This document shows positions 1 through 11,463 of a stretch of DNA of 64,000 nucleotides, one piece after another; within the stretch, counting starts at the first letter, position 1, and each line of letters begins with the position of its first letter. The position numbers and the translations under genes were made by a program. This stretch comes from Leguminivora glycinivorella. Taxonomy: Eukaryota > Arthropoda > Insecta > Lepidoptera > Tortricidae. The notes below the pieces were generated by a model. It was not told the DNA's origin and ran no database searches. It was given only the letters and a program-made list of their open reading frames with translations. The DNA lies in NCBI RefSeq assembly GCF_023078275.1, contig NC_062998.1:15265916-15329915 (forward strand). Reading direction: 5' to 3'.

Positions 1-1710
1 TGTCAAAACGATTTGCTAATATGGAATTACTATAAAATACTGAGGAGTGACGTCACGGTCAATTCATTTACTTTATATCTTTCTCTTTGACTTATTAAAT
101 AGAAATTATGTTTAAAAATAACTACTGTCCATAATTTTCTTCTAATTATGTGGTGCTTTATTTCGTGCACTGCATAAAATATTTTATTTTAAGTATAGGA
201 AACTAGCCTATTCCCAAACCGGGTAGGCACTATATTATGCCGAATTTAAACGTATGTAACTGAATAGGTAAAGTCGAATTTTTCAAACAATATTAGGTAG
301 TTTTATGCAGAAGGGCTAAGATGGACGGCAGTCTATCATTCGTCACCGTACCTGTCACGTTCTGCCAAGTATGTGAGTGTGAAAGTGACACATACATGAC
401 AAGCGACAATAACTAGTCCATAGTACCGCGGGGCTGGTTGGGACGCATCGCAGAGGGTTGCCTTCTTTTACTATTGGGTGCTAGTACTGCTAGCAATTGC
501 ATCAGTGAAAGACACCAAGATTCTTTCTTCCCATCGTTGAAAGGAGACTTCTTTTCTGGTCAAGCTATGCGTGTATCACATACCCAGGATCATCGACTTC
601 ATAAGCTGGGACTTGACCGGTTTCAGTTTCCGTTGTGTCCATTTTTCAGCAGGTAATTCCACACACAGGTCAACTTCTGATAAGAAATGACCTGTTACAC
701 CGGTGGTTTTGGCCCTCAAAGGTGCACAACTCGTGCATTATCAAAGCAGGTAAAATATTGTTTTCTACAAAAATACAATAAATACAATAACCTGAAAATT
801 ACCTAACCGATTTCATCGTATATTAATGTTTTGGATTGCTAAATAAACAAACAATAATACTGCAACTTATTTTTTACCAAAATATTTATCATTTTCAGAA
901 AAATGGAAAAAAGCGAGTTGCTGAGTCGTTTTTTGCTCCTATTTGTATTAAAGGCATCAAAATCGAAACAAAAGAAATCTGATAGAAAGCTAAATTGAAA
1001 TTGAAACCTTAACTATCGCATTAGATTTTTATGATATATTTTGATGAATAATTACGTACGAGTAGACAAATATTTTGAAAACAGGTATATTTCGCGCGTT
1101 CTACTCGTACATGCACAAATTTGACAAATTCAGAGTGCTTTTTCTTGGATAATTTCTAGTTTTCTTTGTATTATACATTCCACCATTCAAATTAACAGAA
1201 TCACAAAAAAATTACATTTAAAATAATTTTTAAAATCAGATCTCAACTAACTAGATAAATAAAATTAAAGTGAACGCTGAAAATAATTCGGCGACAAACT
1301 GCTGTCAAAATCTTGATTTCTGTTGGCGAAACTTGCATTTAAATAATTTTCAACACTACCTGGCAACCAACATTATACCATATCTGAAAGGCAATTTCTT
1401 TACGATTCCTGTGAAATAATAAAAAAGTAGACGTGTCTCCAAATATCTACTTTACCAGGAATTAAGTTGATGCGGTATTAGTTACCTGGCATTGGTTACT
1501 TTTCGATAGAGAAATCTACAGCAAAATTTGGTGAAAAAATCTGTTAGCAGATTTTATTTAATAATACGATATTTCAAATTTCAACTTTATTCTGACAATA
1601 GATGGATATCATCCACGATTGACCCATTAACCGGTATAGGATGTAGTGTCCTAGAAATTCGTTCATTGAAATGACACCCATGATGATGATGATGAGCAAC
1701 CAAAATATTT
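1..1710. other. AT-rich intergenic stretch, no gene seen
   Basis: No reading frame here looks like a protein. Around 311-430 is a moderately GC-rich patch of the kind often seen in lepidopteran interspersed repeats, but I cannot assign it. The rest is AT-rich sequence with short homopolymer runs. Confidence 0.6.
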
Positions 1711-1712
1711 TT

Positions 1713-2259
1713 AAAAACCGGCCAAGAGCGTGTCGGGCCACGCTCAGTGTAGGGTTCCGTAGTTTTCCGTATTTTTCTCAAAAACTACTGAACCTATCAA
1801 GTTCAAAATAATTTTCCTAGAAAGTCTTTATAAAGTTCTACTTTTGTGATTTTTTTCATATTTTTTAAACATATGGTTCAAAAGTTAGAGGGGGGGGGAC
1901 GCACTTTTTTTTCCTTTAGGAGCGATTATTTCCGAAAACATTAATATTACCAAAAAACGATCTTAGTAAACCCTTATTCATTTTTAAATACCTATCCAAC
2001 AATATATCACACGTTGGGGTTGGAATGAAAAAAAAATCAGCCCCCACTTTACATGTAGGGGGGGTACCCTAATAAAACATTATTTTCCATTTTTTATTTT
2101 TGCACTTTGTTGGCGTGATTGATATACATATTGGTACCAAATTTCAGCTTTCTAGTGCTTACGGTTACTGAGATTATCCGCGGACGGACGGACGGACGGA
2201 CGGACAGACAGACATGGCGAAACTATAAGGGTTCCTAGTTGACTACGGAACCCTAAAAA
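1713..2259 (+). repeat. Interspersed repeat family A, copy 1
   Basis: A block of about 547 bp runs from AAAAACCGGCCAAGAGCG to GGAACCCTAAAAA. It recurs almost unchanged at 20101-20646 and, inverted and internally deleted, at 20988-21322. Inside each end sits the same 12-mer in opposite orientation (AGGGTTCCGTAG near the start, CTACGGAACCCT near the end). Just before the right end is a (GGAC)n tract. There is no coding capacity. The class is uncertain: a non-autonomous DNA element is my guess, because the ends are conserved between copies. Confidence 0.8.
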
Positions 2260-2560
2260 GGTAGTCTTTGATAGGACTAAAACTAAGAATGTGCCAAAAA
2301 GACTGTCGGATGTATGATGGAGGGCATACAACAAAACTTACAACATGAACAAGGAGAAACGGAGAATGATGAATTTACTAATAAATAATAATTTTTAACA
2401 CATTATAGAAAAACAAACTTTTATTCGGCCGGCTTCGGTACCTTTAACACAGTTTCGAATTTATCAAATTCGTTACGAATCAGTCCTTAGGTCTTAAAAA
2501 ATATCTTTAACAAAGACACACAGTACATCATATGCAATTGCATGCTACGTCATGACTTTC
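2260..2560. other. No feature seen
   Basis: AT-rich sequence between repeat A and the GC-rich island. Nothing recognisable. Confidence 0.5.
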
Positions 2561-2569
2561 ATCAGTTGT

Positions 2570-2765
2570 GTGTTTCGGCGTCATCGGGCGGCACGCGGCG
2601 GCGGGCGGCAGAGCGGACGGCGCACATGTGATGCAAGTCACATTAACCGTAACACGGCGTCGGCAGACTCGGCCCGGCACCGGCACGCTATCCGTCGCTC
2701 CACGCCGACTCGGGCCGCTAACTGACTCATTATGAGATTCCTCCGGCGTGAGAGTCAGGCCACGT
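2570..2765. promoter_or_regulatory. GC-rich island, possible promoter region
   Basis: A sharp GC- and CpG-rich block (GGCGGCACGCGGCGGCGGGC and similar), followed by TGACTCATT, which matches an AP-1-type site. Such islands in AT-rich insect DNA often mark promoters or first exons. No open frame with recognisable protein sequence supports an exon, and neither strand is favoured. Confidence 0.3.
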
Positions 2766-3435
2766 CAATCAAGCCCTGTGCTGTATCTATATATCTAATC
2801 ATACCAGTGCTATTTCGTACGTCACGTTTAGGTGCGAGCAGTAAATTACTTCATCCTTGGCTCACTTTCTCCTTAGTATACTTTAGATATCTAAATTTGA
2901 GACGTTAGGTGAATCTCAGTAAAAATCTAAGTTTTTGTCATGCCTTCACACACACACAAAAGTCTTAACATTTAAGTATGTAGGTGGTAGGTGCCTCCAT
3001 AGTTGCAATTCAATACATTTGCATAAATTAAACAAAAAACACACATTGACAATCAAAAGACGTCAACCTTATATGTATGATTCTTTTTGTCAAAGGAATA
3101 TGTACAGTCACCAACATATATGTTCCACGTTGAATCTAGCACTGTCTTATTTGTAAAAACATAGAGCTATTAAATATTATTGCGGCCTTATAACAGGTAC
3201 CTAACTAAACAAATACATTCATGTGTGTTGAGTGAGATTAGATACTGATTATGTTACGAATGTACTCTGAGTGGAACCTTTGCTTAGCGTCTTCGCAAAC
3301 AAAAAACTGTAACGCGAGACCGATTGTTCGCCTCATAACTGTAATGGAAAACAGCTAAATTTATCTATGTTAAGTCAAAATAAAGCAGCGCAAAAATCGA
3401 ATGTAGCGCGGTTCGTGATCGATCTGATTTGATAA
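2766..3435. other. No feature seen
   Basis: AT-rich sequence with a short CACACACA run near 2947. Nothing coding is recognised. Confidence 0.5.
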
Positions 3436-3439
3436 TGGA

Positions 3440-3582
3440 GCAAAATATTGTGTGGGCGCATTGCGGGCGGCGCGCGCGCCGGCGGAGCGCGGAGCAACCG
3501 GATCTAGGACCGCGATAAATCTCGCCGGCCCGCTGCGGACTCTTGTCACAACTTCTACTACAACCTGAGGCACTTTAATCAT
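3440..3582 (-). other. GC-rich open frame, possible exon or promoter island
   Basis: Minus-strand sequence from 3582 stays open for 70 codons and its core (3449-3545) is strongly GC-rich inside AT-rich flanks. The predicted peptide is rich in Val, Ala, Arg and Pro and matches no family I know. It could be the edge of a coding first exon or simply a CpG-rich promoter. Confidence 0.25.
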
Positions 3583-3848
3583 ATCATTTTCTCTAAATAC
3601 TAACTATTAATAATAGACACAATTTAAAAAAACTACCTTCACAATTCGCAAATTAACGGCTATAAAATGCGAATACGAAAACTGATCTGATCTTGGTCAT
3701 CGTCATTTATAACCTGGTTTATTTTGGTGCTTGACATTATGAGAGATCTACCCAAATGAGATTTTCCGGTGATTCAGATTATCTATGAATCAAGCTTATA
3801 GTGCTAAGTCTTTATTCACTTTAATTTTGCCTATAGTATTATGTTTGG
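3583..3848. other. No feature seen
   Basis: AT-rich spacer before the small fold-back at 3851. Confidence 0.5.
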
Positions 3849-3850
3849 TA

Positions 3851-3939
3851 CAGTCGAATTCATAAATATGTGTACATGTTTTCACCTTATTGCTACGAGT
3901 TAGGGTGAAGTAATGTACAGATATTTATAAACTCGACTG
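3851..3939. mobile_element. Small fold-back MITE with CAGTCGA ends, TA-flanked
   Basis: The element begins CAGTCGAATT and ends in TCGACTG. Both ends are flanked by TA, the target duplication of Tc1/mariner transposons. The arms pair imperfectly over about 37 bp (shared TTCACC and ATAAATAT blocks). The same ends occur on the hairpins at 32115 and 59899. Confidence 0.6.
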
Positions 3940-4837
3940 TACAGTCAGAAAAAGTGCTCAAGTTAATCTTTGTGCTGAGGTCAATGCGGGCAATTCCGCC
4001 ATAGGGTTAATTCCTTATACCGATCATAAAGAACTAACGGCGGTTGAAAAAAAAGTAATCGTGAAGATCGCTCTGACGATTACGATCAGTCTCTCAAGAG
4101 TGAAACTGACAGAAGAAATGGTAATGAATTATAGTGGAACCTCGATAAAGCGAAATCGTCATTAACACTAAATAAAACGCTTCGAATACCTCATAAACTC
4201 TTTAACCTCATTACTAGACAAAGTAACCAACAAAACATTAAAACATTTAAAACCCCTCAACTCCTCGATGCAGATTACTTAAAGTCCTCAACTCTTTGAA
4301 AATACCTATCTCATCTGCGTTTCTATAATTACTCCTATAACACAAATACTTCATGCTTTTCCGTCGAACAAAAACCTACAAGAGCCTTCCTCGGTCGATG
4401 CCCTTCTCTAAAAGACGAAACCTCGTTACCACGAATTTTTTGGCGTTTCCGGGGAATCCCGTGCTACCGAAGTTCCATCCACAGATTGGTATAGTAGATA
4501 GAAATTCGCTTGCAGATAGGGTTTCCTTAGTGATGAACTTGTTATCATTTTATTAGACACTGACATGTGTGTAGTGACATAATTTAATTAGTATTTAAAA
4601 CGACCTAAGTTCATTATAACTTTATAAGCGATAGACCTTACAGGCTTGAAAGATTCAAACGAATTATCTGCCAAGTGGGTCATGAATGAGTTGGTTCGAT
4701 AGTACTTAAAGATTAGGTTAGGTGAGGTGTGTAGAATACACGTTCATGGGCGTACCGCACACCGGGCAGTTGCCCCGCCCTGGTCTCTGACCAGAAGGTG
4801 AAATTGGCTAAAATGACATATAATATCAAGATTAAAT
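3940..4837. other. No feature seen
   Basis: A second TACAGTC end follows directly at 3940 without a detectable partner. The rest is AT-rich, and the short open frame at 4353-4556 has no recognisable protein character. Confidence 0.5.
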
Positions 4838-4905
4838 AAGGCGTTCCTGGGCTACGGTGACCACTTGGCAGGCCGAATGCTTTTTTGCCACCGACATGGT
4901 ATAAA
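4838..4905 (-). repeat. Fragment of a lepidopteran interspersed repeat (GTTTGCCACC type)
   Basis: Contains the words GGTGACCACTTGGCAGG and TTGCCACCGACATGGTATA. The same motif order is found at 13114-13200 and, on the + strand, at 38245-38350. Confidence 0.55.
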
Positions 4906-4916
4906 GAAAAAAAACT

Positions 4917-5348
4917 ACGTTTTCCTCTCACTAGCTCGGAAACACGTGTTTTGTCCTTGAATACCAGTGAGTAAAAACGCATTTTATCCACTAGTGAGTA
5001 AAGTAATTTGACCTTGAATAAAGTCAAATTAACTGCTTTAAAATTGATAAAAGTAGTTGAATCTAGTAATAAAGATGATTTACCACCTGTGAAACTACTG
5101 GAAGCACTGGAAGCAGTGATAAACGCAGTTTTTGCGTTGTAGTTTCCTGGCTATAGTGAGGGGAAAAGTTTTGTGTTACACTCGGGTGCAAATGTATTTT
5201 ACTTCTCGTGAGTTAACAAACTCGCAAGTTCAAGATTCTATTCTCGAACCACTCGCTTCGCTCGTGGTTCAACTATAGAATCCTTTCACAACTGATTTTT
5301 TAACTCCTCACTCGGCGTTAAAATACAACTTTGCCCCCTTGTATAACA
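4917..5348 (+). repeat. Interspersed repeat family B, copy 1
   Basis: Starts near CTCACTAGCTCGGAAACACG and ends at CCCCTTGTATAACAA. It matches 38701-39093 over about 390 bp in the opposite orientation, including the internal words CACTAGTGAGTAAAGTAATTT-like, CTTCCAGTAG-like and TGTTACACTCGGGTGC. There is no coding capacity, and the class is unknown. Confidence 0.7.
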
Positions 5349-7366
5349 AATAACTAACTATTATCACAGAATATATAATAGTACAAGTACAGAAGGCCCA
5401 CTGCTTTGATGTTCACGAAATGCCGCCTTTTAAATGCCTACAAAATCCTAACAAAGAAACGAGCCGCACGTGCGCAGCGTCGGACGATAGGGTTGCCTAT
5501 GGATTAAAACTAATTAATACTCAGATAAAATGTTATACTATTATATTCCAGTCTTGGGTACTTTCTGGGTATATATATACAGTATTTATATATTTTTGTG
5601 TAAGTCCCAACATCACAAGCCTTATTGAACGTTTTTGTGGGACTTAATCAATAGTAAATCTGTGTAAGATTGTCCTATTTTAATCATGATGTCTATTTAA
5701 CTAAGCATTATTAGCCATTCACACGTGGACATCGCATATAAAACTTCAAAAAAACTCGCAACGTAAAGTAACAATAGAAAGTGTGAACGTGCGTTCTATG
5801 AAAACGCGCGCCACCCCTGATTAGGCCGCGAACTCGCGGCCGCCAGCATGTACTTGTAGCGCGGCGATAGAAACGCGGAGTGAGCCGCCCCTGCTATTAT
5901 GTGGTTCATGTCCCACCCCTTAAAATAGGTACGCTACGCTTATGTGCACGTTATGCACGTATGAAATATGCGAGGACTACGTTTGTCAAACGTGTTTGTG
6001 TCTTCGCCGCGCCGTTGGTTTGGGTTAGACGTGTCGCTGCGCGGCACTGCGGCCACTGCACTCGCTTCGATTTCACTTTTATTAGCAATCCACTTAATTG
6101 GATACCACAGTTGTGGTTTTATTCGTTTTGCAGATTCATCTGCGATGCTTTTGTACTCGCGGTCTGTAAAAGGTAACTTTAAGATAATGGAGAGCGATGT
6201 TTTAACTTGTACGAATGTATTATGTTTCGACTAACAAATGCAGTAATGTTGTTATATTGTTTGAATTTTGATCTCGATTTACTTTGTTAAGTACGCGGTA
6301 TATATGTAGACCTATCCCCGATTAAAAGATTTAGAGATGAGAATTCTGTCATTAGCAAGATATCTCTGGATTGAACCGTAAATAATTCAGTCTCATAAGG
6401 TCATAAGTCATGTCATATAATAAGGAACATACGAGTAGCTTGTACGTGAAAAGTAACATCTATGGAATGTAATTGTCTGACAATAAATAATATTTATTTC
6501 ATACTTTATAAGTTTTTTATTCATTCTTTTATTTAAATAAATAGGTGTAGATAACCTACCTATTATGAATTCCTCTTGTGCAAGTAATGGACATAATATT
6601 TCCGTGTTTAGCTATAGTTTATGCCAATTACCTACTCATGTTAATACCGTATCCATGCCATACACGACTATGTGTAATGTATATATGAAGCGATTAACGC
6701 AAAGGCGTATACGCACATATGTAGAAAGATACAGTTAGGCAAGCGTGAACCGAGTAAGTAGGTACATTTTGCAAACTTCAATTTAAGCAATGACCACAAC
6801 TTAATGGCTTGCAGATAAGTTAATGAGGAAAAAAAGTGAATACGATTTTGTCAAAATATTACAATAACTTAACGACCCCTACAAACTTACACAACAGAGC
6901 GTAGCTGGTAAACCTTCGATTTTTAAAATGTATCATTACGAATTAAATGATTATAAGGCAGTAATGTGTGTGTTCCGCATATGATTCAATATTACTTAGT
7001 AAACAAATATTTTTTTACTGTTTCCTTACTTTTCGAATCAGTGTTTTGACAAAAATATAAAATGATATAGTCACCTTCACAATCCGAAATTTCCAATCAA
7101 ATTCCAAATATTTTAGAATTATCGACTTCATCGGCATTCGGCAGTCCCCTCCCCACTTTATCAAAGTCTGTTTTCTAGAGCAACGAATGCCACGATTTAT
7201 CATTAAAAAAAAAACGATCTCTACAAGTTATTATGTTAATTAAGGTGCAGTGAGTTCTTTTGTTCCTCTCACTGGTCTTAAGCGTGAACGAGATGGAAGT
7301 GCATGCCCGGGTCACAGTAGGTATAACGATTGTTAACTATGCTCGGGTGCGAGTTTTTATATTAAA
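5349..7366. other. Gene-free stretch with GC-rich patches at about 5805-5890 and 6000-6060
   Basis: Two overlapping + frames (5880-6176 and 5968-6234) cross a GC-rich patch, but the predicted proteins are not recognisable. Two open frames over the same bases argue for composition rather than coding. The patch near 5780-5880 (ACGCGCGCCAC, CGCGGCCGC) resembles MITE or promoter sequence. Nothing else is seen. Confidence 0.45.
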
Positions 7367-7440
7367 CTAGCTTTCGGCTTCGCTCGCGTTAGAAAGAGAC
7401 AAAAAGTAGCCTATGTCACTCTCCATCCCTTCAATTAACA
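7367..7440 (+). repeat. Interspersed repeat family C, left-end fragment
   Basis: Begins AACTAGCTTTCGGCTTCGCT and carries AAAAAGTAGCCTATGTCAC. These words are shared with the longer copies at 42308-43380 and 62611-62792. Only the left end is present. Confidence 0.65.
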
Positions 7441-8264
7441 TATTCATCATCATCATAATTCACCTGCCCTTATCCCAGTCATTTGGGGTCGGCGCAGCAT
7501 GTCCTTCTCTTCCATACCTCTCTATCCCCCGTCATCTCATCATTCACTTGTTTTCGTTTCATATCATCTTTCATACAGTCCATCCACCTTTTCCTCGGTT
7601 TTCCTCTCCCATTACTTCCTTCGACATTCATTCGTAATACCTTTCTCGTCACATGACTTTCATCCCTTCGCATCACATGCCCATACCATGCTAGTCGATT
7701 CACTCTTACTTTTTCTACTATCGGTGCAACTTTCAGACTTCCTCTTATATACTAATTCCTAATCTTATCCATTCTTGTGACTCCACACAATGACATCCAT
7801 CTTAACATTCTCATCTCCGCTACATGCAATCTCTTTTCGTCCATCACCTTTAGGGCCCAACACTCTGATCCATACATGACGACAGGTCTGACGATTCGAA
7901 GAGGCATCCGGGCGTCGCAAATGGTTCCCGTGACCTGTCGCCATTTCATCCACCCTGTGCTAATCCGGCTTTTCACGTCCCGATCGATGTCGCCATCGCA
8001 CTGTACGATCGAACCAAGGTACTTGAAGTCAGAGCAGACCGGCAATAAAATGCCATCGAGTTCTATGGCAGCAAAACTAGAGAGACCGCCAAAATCACAA
8101 AACATACTTTCAGTTTTAGACCTACTCATTTTCAGGCCAATATTCTCTAGTTTATGCCGCCATTTCTCGAGTCTGATCTGTACCTCGAGTCGGTCTTCAC
8201 CAACAAGAACAATGTCATCGGCGAAAAGCATACACCAGGGTACCAAACAACCAGACACATACAC
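7441..8264 (-). pseudogene. 5'-truncated RTE-type LINE reverse transcriptase, one in-frame stop
   Basis: On the minus strand one frame runs from about 8264 to 7479. It encodes the C-terminal part of a non-LTR reverse transcriptase: the catalytic box is FADDIVLVGE, then FKYLGS, then the tail module ending RRTCCADPK. A TAG stop at about 7749-7751 interrupts the frame, giving pieces at 7752-8264 and 7479-7703 in the same phase. The endonuclease and first half of the RT are missing. The 3' end has the short ATG-rich tail typical of RTE elements (CATCATCATCAT on the + strand, about 7446). The + strand frames over this region are shadows. Confidence 0.85.
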
Positions 8265-8545
8265 TTTCCCATTTGAAAATGAAAATGAAATGAAAATGAA
8301 AATGAAATGAAATGAAATGAAATGAAAATGAAAATTAAATGAAAAATGAAAATGAAATATTTATTTTTCAAGTAGGCATATTACAATGCGCATATGAACG
8401 TCAAATAAAGCTACGCCGGCTCTAACCCTACGCCTCAGCCTCGAGAAGATTTCAGTCCCCCCTCAGTTGGGAGGGGGGTATCCACTATGGGACCGGCAAG
8501 AAACTCGGCGGGCAACTTCTTTTCAAAACATTACATCTTATAACT
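8265..8545 (-). mobile_element. Retroposon 3' end with (ATTTTC)n-type tail
   Basis: On the minus strand GC-rich sequence (8430-8530, including GCCCGCCGAGTTTCTTGCCG) leads into an AT-rich 3' region. There follow an AATAAA at about 8351-8356 and an (A/T)TTTCATTTTC simple-repeat tail at 8272-8345. The layout is that of a non-LTR retroposon 3' end with its microsatellite tail. The tail abuts the truncated RTE fragment, so one element either inserted into or landed beside the other. Confidence 0.65.
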
Positions 8546-10990
8546 AACATGCATTAAATAACAAGATACAATTTAACATGCAAAAGTATTCATCAAAGAA
8601 TATGAACAGACTAGGTACCTACTCTATGGAAATTAATTTCAATAAATTATATTATTGCTCATGCGCGGATCCATTTATAATATTAAGTATGGATTTAAAA
8701 AAAGTAATTAATAAGTACGCTCAATAATGATATTATCGATTCTTAAGCAATTTCCATATTTTAAAGATGTGTGCATGATTTATAACTCTTTCATATCGAG
8801 CGATCGAAAAACGATAAAATTCTTCAGTTTTGCAAATTTTTATGGTATCCGCTTGTAACTAAACCTCCGCTCACCTTACTTATTTACTTACTTACTTGTC
8901 TAACCAACAGTATAGCTAACCCCCCTTTAAATATACCCCGTAAATTTGGCCTTGTGATCGTCTAGCGTGAATAAGTAGAACCCTTCGATGTGAACCGCGA
9001 TAACCTAGATCCTTTAATGAGTATCAGCTGTATTTTTGACTAATATTTAAAATTTTATTTATTTATATTTTAAAGAAGAATAAAGGTTATTGTAGCATAA
9101 AAATATAGTGTTATAGACGAGTCTTTTATCAGATTTAGGCCTAGAAAGTTATGAGTAAGAAAATTAATGACGTAATGAAGAAAATTTTAGAATAGAAGTT
9201 AGTGAGTGAAACATACATGAAACAAATATTAAAAAATATTTTGGTAATCATCGGCTACGCTCTATTTTCGATTCCGGTTTGGGGTGAGAACTTGCGATAA
9301 CGTCTGGAATCCTTAGGCCCAATCAAACCACATTATCGGGCATCCTAAGCAAGTAAGCCTGAAGGGCTATCTATCTACAAACTAACCCCCTTTTTTTTAT
9401 TTTGTTTCTTTTTCCCTAGCTAAACCCCCCTTTTCCCCAATACTGCTAATAGACCATAACTTCTCGATCTTTCTAATGTTTTATCGAAACACCGAGCAGT
9501 CGCTAACTTTTATAAGAACTAAATAAGTCAACTTTTCTAAGCTTTTGACTTTCCATCAGTGGACGGCGCTCGCATGCCACTGGACCCTATAACAAACCTA
9601 TACCTATTATTCCAAAGAATAGTTTGTTTCCCTAACCAACTTGATAGAATTTACCTTGAAAAACTAGTTAGCAACACTAAGTGTCCCGCAGCCACACCGA
9701 AAGATCAGAAATTGCTACCACATTTATTAATTTCACTCAAATAAATTAAGTAATAAGATATTTTTATAAATTACCAGTTTTACCACATAGTTTAAGATAG
9801 TAAACACCACATTTAAAATACATTTAAACCATATAAATAATAGTAGTTAAATTATTTCTCCACAATACACGTTGACCAATTATATTTTAAGACCAATCAT
9901 AAGAGAACTCTACTTTCATGGAAATAGTGTGTGACTCTACCCTACTCCTATCGTTTTCTCTACTCTAGCATATCTGAAACACAGACCTTCACTTACCATA
10001 GATCTTGAGTTCAGAATATGCACAAGTGTATCCCTACTAGAGCTGTACAGTTCAGCCAGCGAAGCTGAGATAGGCAACCTATAGGCTTGTGTCGGTCAGA
10101 TCCCCCCCTCTGCTCTTGCCCGCGGGCTAGGGTAGCAGAGAGTAGATCACCCTATCCGTGTATATATCCAGTACTCTAGGACACACCAGTACCAGGCACA
10201 TGGGAGACCCAGCTGCGACCAAATTTTATTTAGATATGGATCGATCACAACCGAAATCCCCAGCGACCAACGCCAGCATGAACCAGAACACCGAGTAAAT
10301 AAATATAAATATATATAGGACCCCAGCCTCAAATACTGCCGACTTCAGTGAGCAAGGATTACTCCTAATGTCTTTCGTCAATCGTGAAAGTCCTCACTTC
10401 CATCTAACAGTTGGACTCTTTGAGACCGGTGAGAAAATACGCTTTTGTAAGTATAGAAAAGCGTCCAAGCCTCCACTTGGAACAAAAAGACCCCTAAACG
10501 CCTTATGTTTAACAGCCGCAAGGTATAAAGCGCTTAGCCGGACAACAGTCTGTCACAGACAATGATCTGGCTTATAACTTTCACAAAATAACCCCATAGA
10601 TAATTACTAAATTCAATTTTACTGACCAACTAAATAAACGAATGAAGTTTCCTTTACGTGCTATAATCTAAGCTTAGTTTTGCAAGAATTACTCCCTACA
10701 AAACCAAACACAGACTTATCTCCAAGCACCAGCCATACATCGACCCAGTCTTTGTATCGCTTGACGGCACTCGTGAAACAAAGCACAGAAAACTTCACTA
10801 TACACATCAATTTAAATGTAACACTACCCTATAAATAGAACACTAAAATAACCCCACAACTGACGGTAAAGCAATTCCACCACAGGTCTAAGTTCAACTG
10901 TACGACGATATTGTCCCCGCACAATCAAACAGAGATACAATTTCAAAGTTTACAATCACTTAGAATAATTTCCAAGTAAAAACAAACAGA
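8546..10990. other. 2.4-kb stretch without a recognised gene
   Basis: Contains a (TTAC)n run near 8877-8898, C-rich patches (CCCCCCTCTGCTC near 10100) and scattered short open frames that match nothing I know. If the minus-strand promoter near 11.1 kb is real, its downstream transcript would lie here, but I could not place further exons. Confidence 0.4.
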
Positions 10991-11018
10991 GAAACAATAG
11001 CAGAACAACTTCACTCAC

Positions 11019-11105
11019 CAGTATAACACACGAAAGCCAGGGACACTGTTAGTCTTGTAGATATTTTAGGAATGACGCGCGTCGGCTCGCTCCGACCCTT
11101 TTATA
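11019..11105 (-). promoter_or_regulatory. Candidate minus-strand promoter: TATA box, initiator, short first exon
   Basis: On the minus strand TATAAAAG (11105-11098) is followed by TCATTCC (11075-11069), a good match to the arthropod initiator. The TATA T lies 32 nt before the initiator A at 11073, the classical spacing. From there 55 nt run to ACTG|GTGAGT, a consensus splice donor with the exon ending at 11019. The implied first exon contains no ATG and would be non-coding. The 51-bp tandem array lies immediately upstream. The transcribed unit is unknown: it may be a host gene, a lncRNA or a retroelement. Confidence 0.45.
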
Positions 11106-11118
11106 GCCTTTAATCCAG

Positions 11119-11432
11119 ACATAATACGGACTGCAGACGTTTTGCAGACATACCGCGGACTGCAGACGTTTTACAGACACAATGCAGACGTTTTACAGAC
11201 ATAACGCGGACTGCAGACGTTTTGCAGACACAATACAGACGTTTTGCAGACATAACGCGGACTGCAGACGTTTTGCAGACACAATGCAGACGTTTTACAG
11301 ACATAACGCGGACTGCAGACGTTTTGCAGACACAATACAGACGTTTTGCAGACATAACGCGCACTGCAGACGTTTTGCAGACACAATGCAGACGTTTTAC
11401 AGACATAACGCGGACTGCAGACATACCGCAGA
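11119..11432. repeat. 51-bp tandem array with alternating variants
   Basis: About five copies of a 51-bp unit (CTGCAGACGTTTTGCAGACA, then CAATRCAGACG, then TTTTRCAGACATAACGCGGA), with shorter partial units at both ends. Successive units alternate between an ACAATGC/TTTTAC form and an ACAATAC/TTTTGC form, giving a 102-bp higher-order period. Because 51 is a multiple of 3, several frames on both strands stay open. I treat those as artefacts. Confidence 0.9.
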
Positions 11433-11463
11433 CTGCTTTGTTTACTAAGCCGTACGCCTTATA

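Noticed and set aside
7777..8310. 177-codon + strand frame
   Set aside because: Antisense shadow of the RTE reverse-transcriptase fragment, whose FADD box is on the minus strand.
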